From the NCBI GenBank assembly GCA_964498075.1, contig CAZCGA010000004.1, positions 37,684 to 101,683 on the forward strand: DNA of 64,000 nucleotides, read 5' to 3'. Positions 17,116 through 26,021 of this stretch are shown one piece after another (positions within the stretch are counted from its first letter, which is position 1; every line of letters starts with the position of its first letter). This stretch comes from CAZCGA01 sp964498075 (GTDB lineage Bacteria > Desulfobacterota > Binatia > HRBIN30). The translations under genes and the position numbers were made by a program. Below the pieces are notes generated by a model that had not been told where the DNA came from, did not search any database, and worked only from the letters and a program-made list of their open reading frames with translations.

Positions 17116-18152
17116 GTCTCGCACTCGCGCAACAGCGCCTTCACGTCCGCGAGATCCGTATCCCGCGAGCCGGCGACACAGACGATGCTCGACGCCACCT
17201 TCCGGCAACTGGCAAGGATCTGGGCTTCCGACGGGACGTCGTCGTCCGTCGCCACGAGCAGGTCCGACCAGAGCGCGCCGCTGCGCCGACCGAGCAAATT
17301 GGTGGCGATGGTGTTGCTCGCTTCGTCTGGCGCGAGCCGGCGCGGCCGCGAATCGGTTCCCCTCGGACCCAGAAACAGCAGCGCCGAAAGCGGCGCCGAC
17401 GCGCAGACCGGCCGGCCCAGCGCGGCGCACAGCTGTGGAGGACTCAGATGCCAGGCTTCGCCGAAGGTCTCCGGCGGAGCCGGCCCGAGCGCATCCCGTT
17501 CAGCCGTGTGTCGTCGGAAATCTCCGGCCCTTCGCAGCATCGCGGTGAGCTCCGGAAACAGCTCCCGCGTGCCGGGACGGAGTCTGATGACACTCGGAAC
17601 CCCGACCGCCAGCGGCCGCCGCCCCGGCTGAACCAGCAGACGGTCGTTGGAGAGGAACGACGAATGCGGCGTCGCCAACGCCCGCAACAGCAGCGTGGTC
17701 TTGCCCGCGGATCTTGGGCCCGTGATGCCGATCGTGACGCCGTCCAGTGTCACGCCAGCCGCGCGCAGCATCAGTCCTTCGGTGCGGACGGCGTGGTTGT
17801 GCGCGTATTCCCGCACGACGCGCATCAGATAGAACCGGCCGCTCAGCCGGTCGCGGTGATACCCGACGCGGGTGCTGCGGCCCGCGTCGCAGACCGTGAA
17901 CGTCACACGCGCCCATGGCGAGGTGAAGCACGACCCCTCAGCGCTGGGAGCGGGACGCAACCGCACGGGGCCGGAGTCGAGGGCGAACGCGACGATCGGC
18001 TCTTCGGCTTGCCGCGCCGGTTCACCCAGTGGGCGTTTCCCGAAGCAGATCCTGGCGAGCGCCGGGCTCCGTTTACTCTCGATCAGGGCCGGCCCGAAAA
18101 ACTCTTCGAGCCACGCGAGATCATCCGCGGGTGCGGTCACGGAAAGCGACAT
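17112..18152 (-). CDS. HPr kinase C-domain-like P-loop protein
   Basis: A 346-residue protein from ATG 18152; a GTG at 18200 would add 16 residues. Residues ~110-150 include LMLRAAGVTLDGVTIGITGP, followed by RSAGKTTLLLRAL. Together they give the hydrophobic strand and Walker A motif of HprK-type kinases, and SSFLSNDRLLV just after matches the family's second acidic strand. Stand-alone HprK-like proteins occur in clusters for exopolysaccharide or RiPP-like products with nucleotidyltransferase or phosphotransferase partners, rather than in carbon catabolite control. No HPr is encoded here. It is coupled to the phosphotransferase gene by a 4-base overlap and diverges from a UDP-glycosyltransferase-like gene. 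Confidence 0.7.
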   Translation of the reverse strand: MSLSVTAPADDLAWLEEFFGPALIESKRSPALARICFGKRPLGEPARQAEEPIVAFALDSGPVRLRPAPSAEGSCFTSPWARVTFTVCDAGRSTRVGYHRDRLSGRFYLMRVVREYAHNHAVRTEGLMLRAAGVTLDGVTIGITGPRSAGKTTLLLRALATPHSSFLSNDRLLVQPGRRPLAVGVPSVIRLRPGTRELFPELTAMLRRAGDFRRHTAERDALGPAPPETFGEAWHLSPPQLCAALGRPVCASAPLSALLFLGPRGTDSRPRRLAPDEASNTIATNLLGRRSGALWSDLLVATDDDVPSEAQILASCRKVASSIVCVAGSRDTDLADVKALLRECET

Positions 18153-18416
18153 CCCGTGATGTCGGTATACGCGCCGAAGGTTGCGGGGGTGCGAATCCAC
18201 AGCGGGTTGATATCACATCTGGCGGATCGCGGGACAAAACCGCGGGTTCGCTTCTTCGCGCCCGGATCGGAGCGGATGACTCCGTAGGGTCGACCCCAGC
18301 GGTGGATACCCGCAGACGGGACGGCTAGGGCCTGCGGCCGGCGTCATTTTTGTGGCCCGCTCCCCGTTGGGTCGCTGCTGGCTGCCAAGTCCGACTGACT
18401 GCTAGAATTCACCGAT

Positions 18417-19637
18417 ATGCACCGTCCCATCGTGTTCTTCTGCATGCCGGATCGCGGCCACTTTCAGCGCCTGCGACCGTTGATCCGGGGATTGTCGGAC
18501 CTCTCGGTGCCGGTTCAGGTATTCACGCATCAGCACTTTCGCAGCGAAATCGAGCAGGCCGGCGGCGCGTTCGTCGATCTGTTCTCGAAGTATCCCATCG
18601 ATGGCGCCGACCGCGAATCGTGGCCGCTGCCGGTTCGGTTCGTGAGCTTCGCGGCTCACTACGCGGAGGCGATCAGCCGGGACGTCCGGGCTGTCGGACC
18701 GTCGCTGATCGTTCACGATACCTTCGCGGTGATCGGCAGCGTGGTGTCGAGGGCTCTGGGGCTGCCGCACGTCAACGTGTGTGCGGGCCACGCGATCGTT
18801 CCCGAGCGGTTCCTGGCGATCATGCGGGAGCTGCCGATCGTCAAGGTCGCTTCAGAGTGTCACGCCGCGGTCGAGACATTGCGCACGCGCTACGGGATGC
18901 ACGACGCGTCGCCCTTCTCCTACCTGTCGGAGCTGAGCGGCCATCTCAACGTCTACTGCGAGCCGCCGGAATTCCTCGACGAGGCCGATCGGGCCGTATT
19001 CGAGCCGATCGCCTTTTACGGATCGCTCCATCCGGACGATCGGGTGACGGAAGCCTCGCTCGAAAAGAGCCTGTTCGCGGACGCGCCGGACGAATCCCTC
19101 AGGGTCTACATCTCGTTCGGCACGAACATCTGGGACTACCGAAAATCCGAGGCGCTGGCCGCGATGCTCACCCTCGTCGATACACTCGAGCGAGACGACC
19201 ACGCGCGGGCCGTGATCGGCCTGGGCGGGACCGACATCGACCGAAACACCCGCTCCCTGCTGACACGATCGAACGTCGCAGTGGAGGACTATGTCGATCA
19301 GTGGAGCGTCTTGCGCGAAGCGGATGTGTTCGTCACCCATCACGGCCTCAATTCCACCCATGAAGCGGTCTTCCAGAGCGTCCCGATGCTCTCCTACCCG
19401 TTCATCTGGGACCAGCCGGCGCTGGCCCGGAAGTGCCAGGAACTCGGCTTCGCGACTTCGCTTGCAGACACGCCGATGGCGAAGATCTCCACGGAAGACG
19501 TCGTCAGGGCCATGAACTGGATTCGACAGAATCGTCGACCGATCGCGTCCGCCATCGCCGAAGCGCGCGGTTGGGAAGAGGCCGTCATGGCAACGAGGCC
19601 CGCCGTGCACCGGCGCATCCTCGATCTTTGCGAATAG
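18417..19637 (+). CDS. Glycosyltransferase, UGT/MGT (GT1) family
   Basis: A 406-residue GT-B protein resembling macrolide and UDP-glucuronosyl transferases. The N-terminal domain begins IVFFCMPDRGHFQRLRPLIR, with the catalytic-type His after Gly. The C-terminal donor domain has VYISFGTNIWDYR, VEDYVDQWSVLREADVFVTH and HHGLNSTHEAV, the family's nucleotide-sugar signature. The acceptor and sugar are unknown. No ribosome binding site is obvious before ATG 18417. The gene is divergent from the HprK-like/phosphotransferase pair over a 264-bp gap that probably holds both promoters. Confidence 0.85.
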   Translation: MHRPIVFFCMPDRGHFQRLRPLIRGLSDLSVPVQVFTHQHFRSEIEQAGGAFVDLFSKYPIDGADRESWPLPVRFVSFAAHYAEAISRDVRAVGPSLIVHDTFAVIGSVVSRALGLPHVNVCAGHAIVPERFLAIMRELPIVKVASECHAAVETLRTRYGMHDASPFSYLSELSGHLNVYCEPPEFLDEADRAVFEPIAFYGSLHPDDRVTEASLEKSLFADAPDESLRVYISFGTNIWDYRKSEALAAMLTLVDTLERDDHARAVIGLGGTDIDRNTRSLLTRSNVAVEDYVDQWSVLREADVFVTHHGLNSTHEAVFQSVPMLSYPFIWDQPALARKCQELGFATSLADTPMAKISTEDVVRAMNWIRQNRRPIASAIAEARGWEEAVMATRPAVHRRILDLCE

Positions 19638-19678
19638 TGGTATGAATCGCTCATCGCACGCGGAGGAGAAGTCTTCCC

Positions 19679-20587
19679 ATGCTCGGATTCAAAGCGAGAC
19701 GGACCAAGCGGCAGCAGACGCTTGGCCGTGCATTGCTCGCCGGCGCAGTCGGAGTCTTCGCGCCCGTGCTCGCGCACGCGCACTTCGTCTTGGTCACGCC
19801 GGACGCATGGATGTCGCAAGACGCCCTCGGACTTCCCGAGAAGCTCGGACCCTGCGGTGACGAAGGCGGTGGGACGCCGACCGGTAAGGTGACAGTGTTT
19901 CGGCCGGGCCAGACGATCGCGGTGACCATCAACGAAGTCGTGACTCATCCCGGCCATTATCGCGTCGCGCTGGCCGTGAACCACCGCAGCGAACTTCCGC
20001 CGGAACCTCTGGTGACGCCAACACGGAACGACCCGTGTGCCAGCGCCGCTCTTCAGAGTCCTCCGACCTTTCCCATTCTGGCCGACAACGTCCTGCCGCA
20101 TACGCAAGCGTTCGGGGCGCCTCAGACCTTTGCGGTCACGCTTCCGACCAACGTCACCTGCACCAAGTGCACGCTGCAGGTTCTGGAGTTCATGTCCAAC
20201 CACGGCGCCCCTTGCTTCTACCATCACTGCGCCGACATCTCGATCCAGGCAGCGCCTGAAACGGCGTCGCCCACCCCGTCGCCGACGGCGACGAATACGC
20301 AAACGCCAACCAGCACACCGACCGAGACTCCGACGAGCACCCAGGTGGCGTCGACAACGCCGGCGCCCACGCAGACCCCGACGCCGCTGAAAACTTCTGG
20401 CGCTTGCGTCGGCGACTGCGGCGGGACCCAGACTGTGGCCACCAACGATCTCATGACGCTGATGAACATCGCGCTGGGCAACGCACAAGCATCGGCGTGC
20501 CCGTATGGCGTTCCGAGCGGCGCCACGGTCGACATCACGATGATCATTCAGGCGGTCAACGCCGCCCCGGGCGGATGCGGTGGCTGA
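19679..20587 (+). CDS. Secreted polysaccharide-monooxygenase-like protein with C-terminal dockerin-like domain
   Basis: A 302-residue exported protein. The signal peptide ends LAHA at residue 34, so the mature chain begins with His35 (HFVLVTPDAW). An N-terminal His is the first ligand of the copper histidine brace of lytic polysaccharide monooxygenases, and the sequence matches the SCE4755-type LPMO-like family of delta-type bacteria. Cys pairs (CTKC, CFYHHC) and several His follow. A Thr-Pro linker (~195-240) leads to CVGDCGGTQTVATNDLMTLM...MIIQAVNAAPGGC, an EF-hand/dockerin-like duplicated module. A GGAGGAG ribosome binding site supports ATG 19679. Copper oxidase activity is inferred. Confidence 0.75.
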   Translation: MLGFKARRTKRQQTLGRALLAGAVGVFAPVLAHAHFVLVTPDAWMSQDALGLPEKLGPCGDEGGGTPTGKVTVFRPGQTIAVTINEVVTHPGHYRVALAVNHRSELPPEPLVTPTRNDPCASAALQSPPTFPILADNVLPHTQAFGAPQTFAVTLPTNVTCTKCTLQVLEFMSNHGAPCFYHHCADISIQAAPETASPTPSPTATNTQTPTSTPTETPTSTQVASTTPAPTQTPTPLKTSGACVGDCGGTQTVATNDLMTLMNIALGNAQASACPYGVPSGATVDITMIIQAVNAAPGGCGG

Positions 20588-20715
20588 TCCTGTCGCGAGT
20601 TGCCCTGGATTGAGCCACGGAAGATCCGAAGATTGAAGCGCCGTGAACGAGCTGGATTGCGGCGCGGCTCGCCGGCGTGGTAGGAGGAGCACCCATTGAA
20701 ACGCTGGAGGGTACC

Positions 20716-21606
20716 ATGACGCCGGTGATCATCGAGGCGGCCATCAACGGCGCCACGCCGAAGACACGCAACCCGCACGTACCGCTGACGCCCGCAGAGA
20801 TCGCCGCCGACGCCCTCGCCTGCTTCGCGGCGGGCGCGGCCATCGTGCACAACCACATCGACGACTTCTCACTCAGCGGCGTCGCCGCCGCCGAGCGCTA
20901 TCTTGAAGCGTGGCGAACGGTCGTCCGCCAGCGGCCGGACGCCATCCTCTACTCTACCGTCGCCATCGGCGGCTCGATCAAAGAACGCTTCGCACACGTG
21001 GCGGCGCTCGCCGAATCGGGACTCATGCGCATGGGCGTGCTCGATCCGGGCTCGGTCAACCTCGGTGCGGCGGATGACGACGGTCTTCCGGGACCGATCG
21101 AGTTCGTCTACGTGAACAGCTACAGCGATGTGCGCTACGTGGCCGAGCTGCTCGACCGACATCGGCTGGGCCCGAGCGTCTCGATCTTCGAGCCGGGCTT
21201 TCTGCGCACCGCGCTCGCATACCACCGAGCCGGGCGGCTGCCGCGCGGCGCGTTCATCAAGCTCTACTTCGGCGGCGACCAGGGCTACCTCGGCGGCAAT
21301 GCCGGCGGGCTGAACTTCGGATTGCCGCCGACGCGCACGGCACTCGAGGCGTACGTGGAAATGCTGCAGGGCTGCGGCCTGCCGTGGGCGGTCGCCGTGC
21401 TCGGTGGCGACGTTATGGCGTCCGGCCTGGCGCGCCTGGCGCTCGAACGCGGCGGACACGTACGTGTCGGGCTCGAAGACTATACCGGCCCGCGCATGCC
21501 GACGAACACCGAGCTGGTGGAAGAGCTGGTCACGCTCGCTCGCGAAGTGGGCCGCCCGCTGGCGACCGTAGCCGACGCGGCGCGCATCCTCGCGCTGCCG
21601 CGCTGA
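20716..21606 (+). CDS. BKACE family protein (beta-keto acid cleavage enzyme, DUF849)
   Basis: A 296-residue TIM-barrel protein of the 3-keto-5-aminohexanoate cleavage enzyme family, which condenses a beta-keto acid with acetyl-CoA to give acetoacetate and a CoA ester. Visible features are the opening VIIEAAINGATPKTRNPHVP, AAIVHNHIDDF with the zinc-ligand His pair, the middle FEPGFLRTALAYHRAGRLP, the Gly-rich YFGGDQGYLGGNAGGLNFGL, and GHVRVGLEDY near the C-terminus. CTGGAGGG precedes ATG 20716. The substrate subgroup cannot be assigned without alignment. It is convergent with the sulfatase gene, 12 bp apart. Confidence 0.88.
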   Translation: MTPVIIEAAINGATPKTRNPHVPLTPAEIAADALACFAAGAAIVHNHIDDFSLSGVAAAERYLEAWRTVVRQRPDAILYSTVAIGGSIKERFAHVAALAESGLMRMGVLDPGSVNLGAADDDGLPGPIEFVYVNSYSDVRYVAELLDRHRLGPSVSIFEPGFLRTALAYHRAGRLPRGAFIKLYFGGDQGYLGGNAGGLNFGLPPTRTALEAYVEMLQGCGLPWAVAVLGGDVMASGLARLALERGGHVRVGLEDYTGPRMPTNTELVEELVTLAREVGRPLATVADAARILALPR

Positions 21607-21618
21607 GCGCGTCCCCTA

Positions 21619-23139
21619 CTACCCTGCCTCACACACCTGCGGCAAGTCGCGACCCAGGTCGCGCCGCATGACCTGATCGAGGGTCGCCAGGAGGTCGGAC
21701 CGCACGGTGCCCAACGCGCTGTCGGACCAGCGGTTCACCAGCTCGCCGGGATCGTCGACGAGGTCGTACAGCTCCCCACCGTTCGGATCGTGCTCGTTCC
21801 GCGTGATCCGCCACGCGCGCGTGGTCAGCGTGCGGAACGCCATTCCACCGCGGATGATGTCATCCTCCGTGAGCACGTATTCGCGCCGCCCATCCAGCAA
21901 GGGCCGGCCCTGCATCGCCGCCGGCGCCGGCACCCCACAGGCGCGTAGCATCGTCGGCGCGAGATCGATCGTGCCGACAGGATCGTCGACGGCGGCGGCT
22001 GGAAAGCCGCGCCCACGTACGATAAGCGGGACGCGGATGAGCGCCTCGTAGTGAATGGGACCCTTCAAGATCAGTTGGTGGTCGCCCATGTAGTCGCCGT
22101 GGTCGGCGGTGAAGATCACGAGGGTGTCGCCGGCGAATCCGCGGCTGTCGAGCACGGACAGGATGCGGCCGATGTTGTGGTCGATCTGGCTGATCATGCC
22201 GTAGTACGCGGCGAGAATCGTCAGCCGCTCTTCTTCGCTGAGCAGCGCCCAGCCCGGGTTCGCCCACTCGAAGGGTGTGCCCCGGAAGCCCTTCGACCAC
22301 ATCTCGTGGAACGGCGGCTTGGCGGCCAGCTCTTGCGGGTGCGCCGCCGGAAGCACCTGCATCATATCTGCGGGCTGGTAGCGATCGCACCACGGTTGCG
22401 GTGGATCGAAGGGGTGATGTGGGTCGGCGAAGCTCACCCATGCGAAGAACGGGCGGTCGACGCGTTCCAACCAGGCGATCGCCCGGTCAGCCGTCCACGT
22501 CGTGTGATGGTCTTCCTCCGAGAGCTGGTTCCTCCAGGTCTGCGTGTGATCCCACACCCGCCCGGCCGCCTCGGGCTGCATGCGCCGCAGCCGCTCGACA
22601 CCGCGCGCGCGACCGTCGCGGAAGAGGTAGCGTGCGTAGTGCAGACCCATCGGCGGCGGACCGAACCCCCAGTTCCACTGTCCGACGCCGGGGGCGAGGC
22701 GGATGTTGTGCACGTCGGTGAGCAGCTCGACGTGCTGGAAACCGAAGTAGGGTCCATACCAATCCGCCGGCACGAGCGCGGAATCGACGACGGACTCGAT
22801 ACGGCCGGTGGGATAGTCGGGGAAGAACGACGCGAAGTGCGCCTTCCCGAACAGTGCCGTCGCGACGCCGTTCGCGGTCAACATCGTCGCCACAGAGTCG
22901 GCAGACGCTTCGTCGGGCAAGTCGATGCCGTTGCGAATCACGCCGTGGGTGCTCGGGTAGGTGCCGGTGAGGATGCTCGCGCGCGCCGGCTGGCAGAACG
23001 GGTTCTGCGTGCGGCAACGCGTGAAGCGCGTTCCCGCCGCTGCCAGGCGATCGAGATGCGGCGTGGCACCGAGGGGGTCACCGTAGGCGCCGATGGTCGT
23101 CGCCTTGTGCTGATCGGTGGTGATCAGGAGTACGTTCAT
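21619..23139 (-). CDS. Sulfatase (alkaline-phosphatase superfamily, Cys-type)
   Basis: A 506-residue enzyme hydrolysing sulfate esters (or phosph(on)ate monoesters). MNVLLITTDQHKATTIGAYG has the first metal Asp. NPFCQPARASILTG contains the CxPxR sequence whose Cys49 is converted to formylglycine. VIFTADHGDYMGDHQ supplies the later metal Asp/His. The C-terminal region, with EYVLTEDDIIRGGMAFRTL, resembles choline-sulfatase/arylsulfatase relatives. ATG 23139 begins the conserved domain; the in-frame upstream extension shows no family similarity. There is no signal peptide, so it is cytoplasmic. No formylglycine-generating enzyme is in the window. Confidence 0.9.
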   Translation of the reverse strand: MNVLLITTDQHKATTIGAYGDPLGATPHLDRLAAAGTRFTRCRTQNPFCQPARASILTGTYPSTHGVIRNGIDLPDEASADSVATMLTANGVATALFGKAHFASFFPDYPTGRIESVVDSALVPADWYGPYFGFQHVELLTDVHNIRLAPGVGQWNWGFGPPPMGLHYARYLFRDGRARGVERLRRMQPEAAGRVWDHTQTWRNQLSEEDHHTTWTADRAIAWLERVDRPFFAWVSFADPHHPFDPPQPWCDRYQPADMMQVLPAAHPQELAAKPPFHEMWSKGFRGTPFEWANPGWALLSEEERLTILAAYYGMISQIDHNIGRILSVLDSRGFAGDTLVIFTADHGDYMGDHQLILKGPIHYEALIRVPLIVRGRGFPAAAVDDPVGTIDLAPTMLRACGVPAPAAMQGRPLLDGRREYVLTEDDIIRGGMAFRTLTTRAWRITRNEHDPNGGELYDLVDDPGELVNRWSDSALGTVRSDLLATLDQVMRRDLGRDLPQVCEAG

Positions 23140-23443
23140 GGGCGTCGCGCACAAATCGTGGATTCGATCAGCCGCAGCAGATCGCGCCTGCGGATGTTTT
23201 CCATGGGCGTGCGCGCCAGCGAACAGCTCGGCCTTGCGCTTGTCGTCGACCTCGCCGAGGAACCGATCAGTTGGTCGTCCAGCATAGAACGGTTGGTGCT
23301 TTCGAAGATGTGGCCGGGCCGTCGATAGCATCAGACACGTAGGCCGCAGCGCGCCCGATTGTCAACCAACTTCCAGGCGGAGGAGCTCGGTCCATAAAGC
23401 GATTGATCCATCGATCCATTGATGGAATGACGGCAACAAGCGG
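23140..23443. other. Divergent intergenic region, sulfatase and mltG
   Basis: About 300 bp between divergent genes. The only structure seen is the short-unit repeat at 23401-23431. No gene is recognised; it presumably contains promoters for both sides. Confidence 0.5.
23401..23431. repeat. GATCCATTGAT-type short-unit repeat before mltG
   Basis: Consecutive units GATTGATCCATC, GATCCATTGATGG and GAATGA, partly palindromic (TCCATTGATGGA), end 12 bases before the mltG ATG. The units resemble those at 5810-5883 upstream of another gene. Confidence 0.5.
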
Positions 23444-24451
23444 ATGAGACTGTCGCGTTGGATAGCGCTGGCCGCGGTGCTGGTTGCAGGTGCCGGCGGG
23501 GCGAGTTACTGGCTCTGGGTCGATCTGCATACGGCTGCACTGCTGCCCCCCGGCGGTGCCCTGATCTCGGTCGCGCCGGGCGAGCCCTTCGGCGTCACCG
23601 CCGCCCGGCTGCAAGCCGCCGGCATCGTGCGCCACGGTTGGGTGCTGCGCCTGTGGACGCGCCGGTACGGGTTGGATCGAGTCATCCGCAGCGGCGAGTA
23701 CCGCTTCGAGCAGGCCCTGTCGCCGCTCGAGGTCCTGGCGGTGCTGCGTTCGCCGATGGCGTCGCTCCACCGGGTGACCATCCCGGAGGGCAGCACTCTG
23801 AACCAGGTCGCCGGACTCCTGGCGACCGCAGGTTTTGGTGGGGCTGATCAGTTTCTCTGTCTGGCAAGCGATCCGGAATTCCTGCAACGGCTCGATCTCC
23901 CGGCCCGCGGCTTGGAGGGGTATCTGTTCCCCGACACCTACGCCTTCGCCTGGAGCACGCCGGCGGACCAGATCCTGACCGCGATGGTGGAGCGCTTCCG
24001 CGCCCAGGTGGCGTCGTTACGGGCACAGCGGATCGAAGCCGGCATCAGCGAGCCCGACATGGTGATCCTGGGCTCTCTGATCGAAAAAGAAACCGGCACC
24101 GCAGCGGAACGCCCGCTGGTCTCCGCAGTGTTTCACAACCGACTGCGCATACGGATGCCGCTGCAATCGGACCCGACCGCCATGTACGGGCGCGACGGGA
24201 GCGGCCCACCCACGGCCGCGGATCTGTCCGTAGACTCGCCGTACAACACCTACCTGCACCACGGCTTGCCGCCGGGACCGATCTGTAATCCGGGCCGCTC
24301 AGCGCTGCAGGCGGCGCTTACGCCGGCGCACGTCCCGTATCTGTACTTCGTCTCACGCAACGACGGCACGCACGCGTTCTCGCGCACGCTCGAGGAGCAC
24401 AACCACGCCGTCGCCCGCTTTCAGCGCGGCCGCGACCATGACGCTCCTTGA
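23444..24451 (+). CDS. mltG: Endolytic murein transglycosylase MltG
   Basis: A 335-residue YceG-family protein that cuts nascent peptidoglycan strands at the inner membrane. One N-terminal transmembrane segment (WIALAAVLVAGAGGASYWLW) is followed by a LysM-like region and the catalytic domain. Signature segments are VTIPEGSTLNQVAGLLA, LEGYLFPDTYAF, MVILGSLIEKETG with the catalytic Glu, and DSPYNTYLHHGLPPGPICNPG at the active-site floor, then YLYFVSRNDGTHAFSRTLEEHN. The length is normal. In many bacteria it neighbours ruvX or tmk; here it is followed by a small Cys-containing protein in the same direction. Confidence 0.95.
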   Translation: MRLSRWIALAAVLVAGAGGASYWLWVDLHTAALLPPGGALISVAPGEPFGVTAARLQAAGIVRHGWVLRLWTRRYGLDRVIRSGEYRFEQALSPLEVLAVLRSPMASLHRVTIPEGSTLNQVAGLLATAGFGGADQFLCLASDPEFLQRLDLPARGLEGYLFPDTYAFAWSTPADQILTAMVERFRAQVASLRAQRIEAGISEPDMVILGSLIEKETGTAAERPLVSAVFHNRLRIRMPLQSDPTAMYGRDGSGPPTAADLSVDSPYNTYLHHGLPPGPICNPGRSALQAALTPAHVPYLYFVSRNDGTHAFSRTLEEHNHAVARFQRGRDHDAP

Positions 24452-24493
24452 CCGGGATCTCGAAAGACGACACGATCTTTGCCCGGAGGGGCG

Positions 24494-24670
24494 ATGGCTG
24501 ACCAACTACAACCCTGTTGCGAGAAGGCGCGGGATCAATACGTGAAGCGTGTGACCGCGGCGATCACCAGCTATCCGGTCATCAAGGACCTGCCCTGCCC
24601 GACGTGCAAGCGGATCATTCCAGTACGGATCTACGCACGACCGAGAGAAACGGGCGACGCGGCGCGCTAG
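24494..24670 (+). CDS. Small Cys-containing protein (58 aa), possible zinc ribbon
   Basis: ATG 24494 with GGAGGGG five bases upstream opens 58 codons. The protein has a CC pair near residue 8 (QPCCEKARDQYVKRV) and LPCPTCKRIIPVRIY near the end; the CPTC knuckle suggests metal binding. It is basic and follows mltG by 42 bp, probably in the same transcript, ending just before a terminator-like hairpin. No characterised family is recognised. Confidence 0.65.
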   Translation: MADQLQPCCEKARDQYVKRVTAAITSYPVIKDLPCPTCKRIIPVRIYARPRETGDAAR

Positions 24671-24680
24671 CAGAGGCGTG

Positions 24681-24718
24681 CCGCCCGGCGAGAGCGAAGA
24701 GCTTGCCTCGCCGGGCGG
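24681..24718 (+). terminator. Perfect 12-bp GC hairpin after the mltG operon
   Basis: CCGCCCGGCGAG (24681-24692) and CTCGCCGGGCGG (24707-24718) are exact inverted repeats with a 14-base loop, starting 10 bases after the small-protein stop. There is no T-run, so termination is likely but not certain. Confidence 0.6.
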
Positions 24719-25044
24719 TGTTGGGGGGGAAAAGAGGGGTCAGGTTGAAGTACCCGGACTCTTGCGAGTCGGCAGCCGCGAACTCTTCTGCCGTTCGGGC
24801 TGGGTTGCTTGCGCACCGGGAACTGCGAGGCCTGAGCGCCGTAGCGCCACCACCATCTTCCACCGCTGTTCAGCCGCCGACCATCTCCCGGTAGCAATCA
24901 ATTGCATCCGTACCTCCCTGTTGGGCAAGCGACAGGGAAACAAGCCCCGTGCCAGGGCTCCGCTTCCGACTCTGCGCAACTCCGGGAGGACGCCGTACAC
25001 TTCGGTACAATCGAGTGGAGGACTTTGGACACAGGACGTGACGG
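24719..25044. other. No gene recognised
   Basis: No frame here has recognisable similarity or a good ribosome binding site. A GGGGTCAGGTTGAAG motif at about 24737 resembles the terminal sequences of REP/RAYT-type repeats but has no partner copy here. Confidence 0.4.
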
Positions 25045-26013
25045 TCATAGCGCCTTGGCGACTGCTTCCCGCAAGTCGATATCCGTGCGCTCCTCGGCGG
25101 CCCGGCGAATGCGACGACACACGGCGTCGTCGTGCCGGTACAGGCCCAACGCACTGATGGCGTCGCGTGCGGTTGGGCCGATGCCCTCGGCAATCAGCGA
25201 CAGCAGGAACTCGATGGCGCGGTCCTGCCGCAGCATCGCGATTGCCAGCAGACCCGTCCGGCGCAGACTGGGCTCGGGTGTGCGCTCCCACCACTGCCGC
25301 AGGACGTCGAACGCGTCGGGAAGCCGCGAGCCACCGAGCGCCAGTGCTGCCGCCTCGCGCATCGCCGTGTCCGAAGCATCCAGGCGGCGTCCAACGAACG
25401 GCACCGAGGCTGCGGGCGCAAGCTGCAGGAGGGCGGTGAGGCATTCGGAAACAACCGCGGGCTCCGCGTCACCGCTCAGCACTTTGAGGTGGAGCAAAGG
25501 CGCTCCGTTGCCATTTTCGCTGTAGGCGATCGCCCGCGCGGCGGCCACGCGCGCCGGGGGCTCGGGATCGGCAAGCAAGTCCGCCAGCTCGCTCAGCACA
25601 TCGGGGTAGCCCATCCGCACCAAACCCATGGCGCATGCGGCGCGCAGCGCGCTGGCGGTGTCGACCTTGCCACCGTAAACCGGCTCCATCTGGACGTGAT
25701 GGATGCCCTGCAGGAACACGCCCGCCTCATCGTAGCCGATGCGGTACAGCGCTTCGGCGATGGCTGCCTTCGCGCCGCACCCTGCATCGGTCTTCGAAGG
25801 GTTGATCATGAAGCGGCCAAACGCTGCGACCAGCTGAGGGGTGAGCTGGCCGATCTCGAACTCGCCGCAGATCTGCCCCGCCTTGGCGGCGGCGTGCGCG
25901 CTCTTGCCGGCCAACACCTCGCGCAACTTGGCGATCGCTTGGTCGGTCAGCGGATCACTTCGCAGCTGATGGAGCGCGGCGAGCGTGTCTTCGAGTCCGC
26001 GTGACTTCGCCAT
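25045..26013 (-). CDS. HEAT-repeat protein
   Basis: A 322-residue all-helical protein built of about six HEAT/PBS-lyase-like repeats, for example ALRAACAMGLVRMGYPDVLS, ARVAAARAIAYSENGNGAPL, MREAAALALGGSRLPDAFDV and SLRRTGLLAIAMLRQDRAIE. Such scaffolds bind proteins; no catalytic motif is seen. The gene follows the substrate-binding protein gene by 8 bp in the same direction and has a GAAGG ribosome binding site, so it is part of the transporter transcript. Its role there is unknown. Confidence 0.8.
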   Translation of the reverse strand: MAKSRGLEDTLAALHQLRSDPLTDQAIAKLREVLAGKSAHAAAKAGQICGEFEIGQLTPQLVAAFGRFMINPSKTDAGCGAKAAIAEALYRIGYDEAGVFLQGIHHVQMEPVYGGKVDTASALRAACAMGLVRMGYPDVLSELADLLADPEPPARVAAARAIAYSENGNGAPLLHLKVLSGDAEPAVVSECLTALLQLAPAASVPFVGRRLDASDTAMREAAALALGGSRLPDAFDVLRQWWERTPEPSLRRTGLLAIAMLRQDRAIEFLLSLIAEGIGPTARDAISALGLYRHDDAVCRRIRRAAEERTDIDLREAVAKAL

Positions 26014-26021
26014 GCTTACCT

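Noticed and set aside
23140..23331. In-frame 64-codon N-terminal extension of the sulfatase
   Set aside because: The conserved sulfatase fold starts at the ATG at 23139 (MNVLLITTDQH); the extension has no family similarity and no signal peptide.
24719..25044. Several overlapping minus-strand frames and a GGGGTCAGG motif resembling RAYT/REP ends
   Set aside because: The frames lack ribosome binding sites and family similarity, and only one copy of the motif is present, so neither a gene nor a repeat element is supported.
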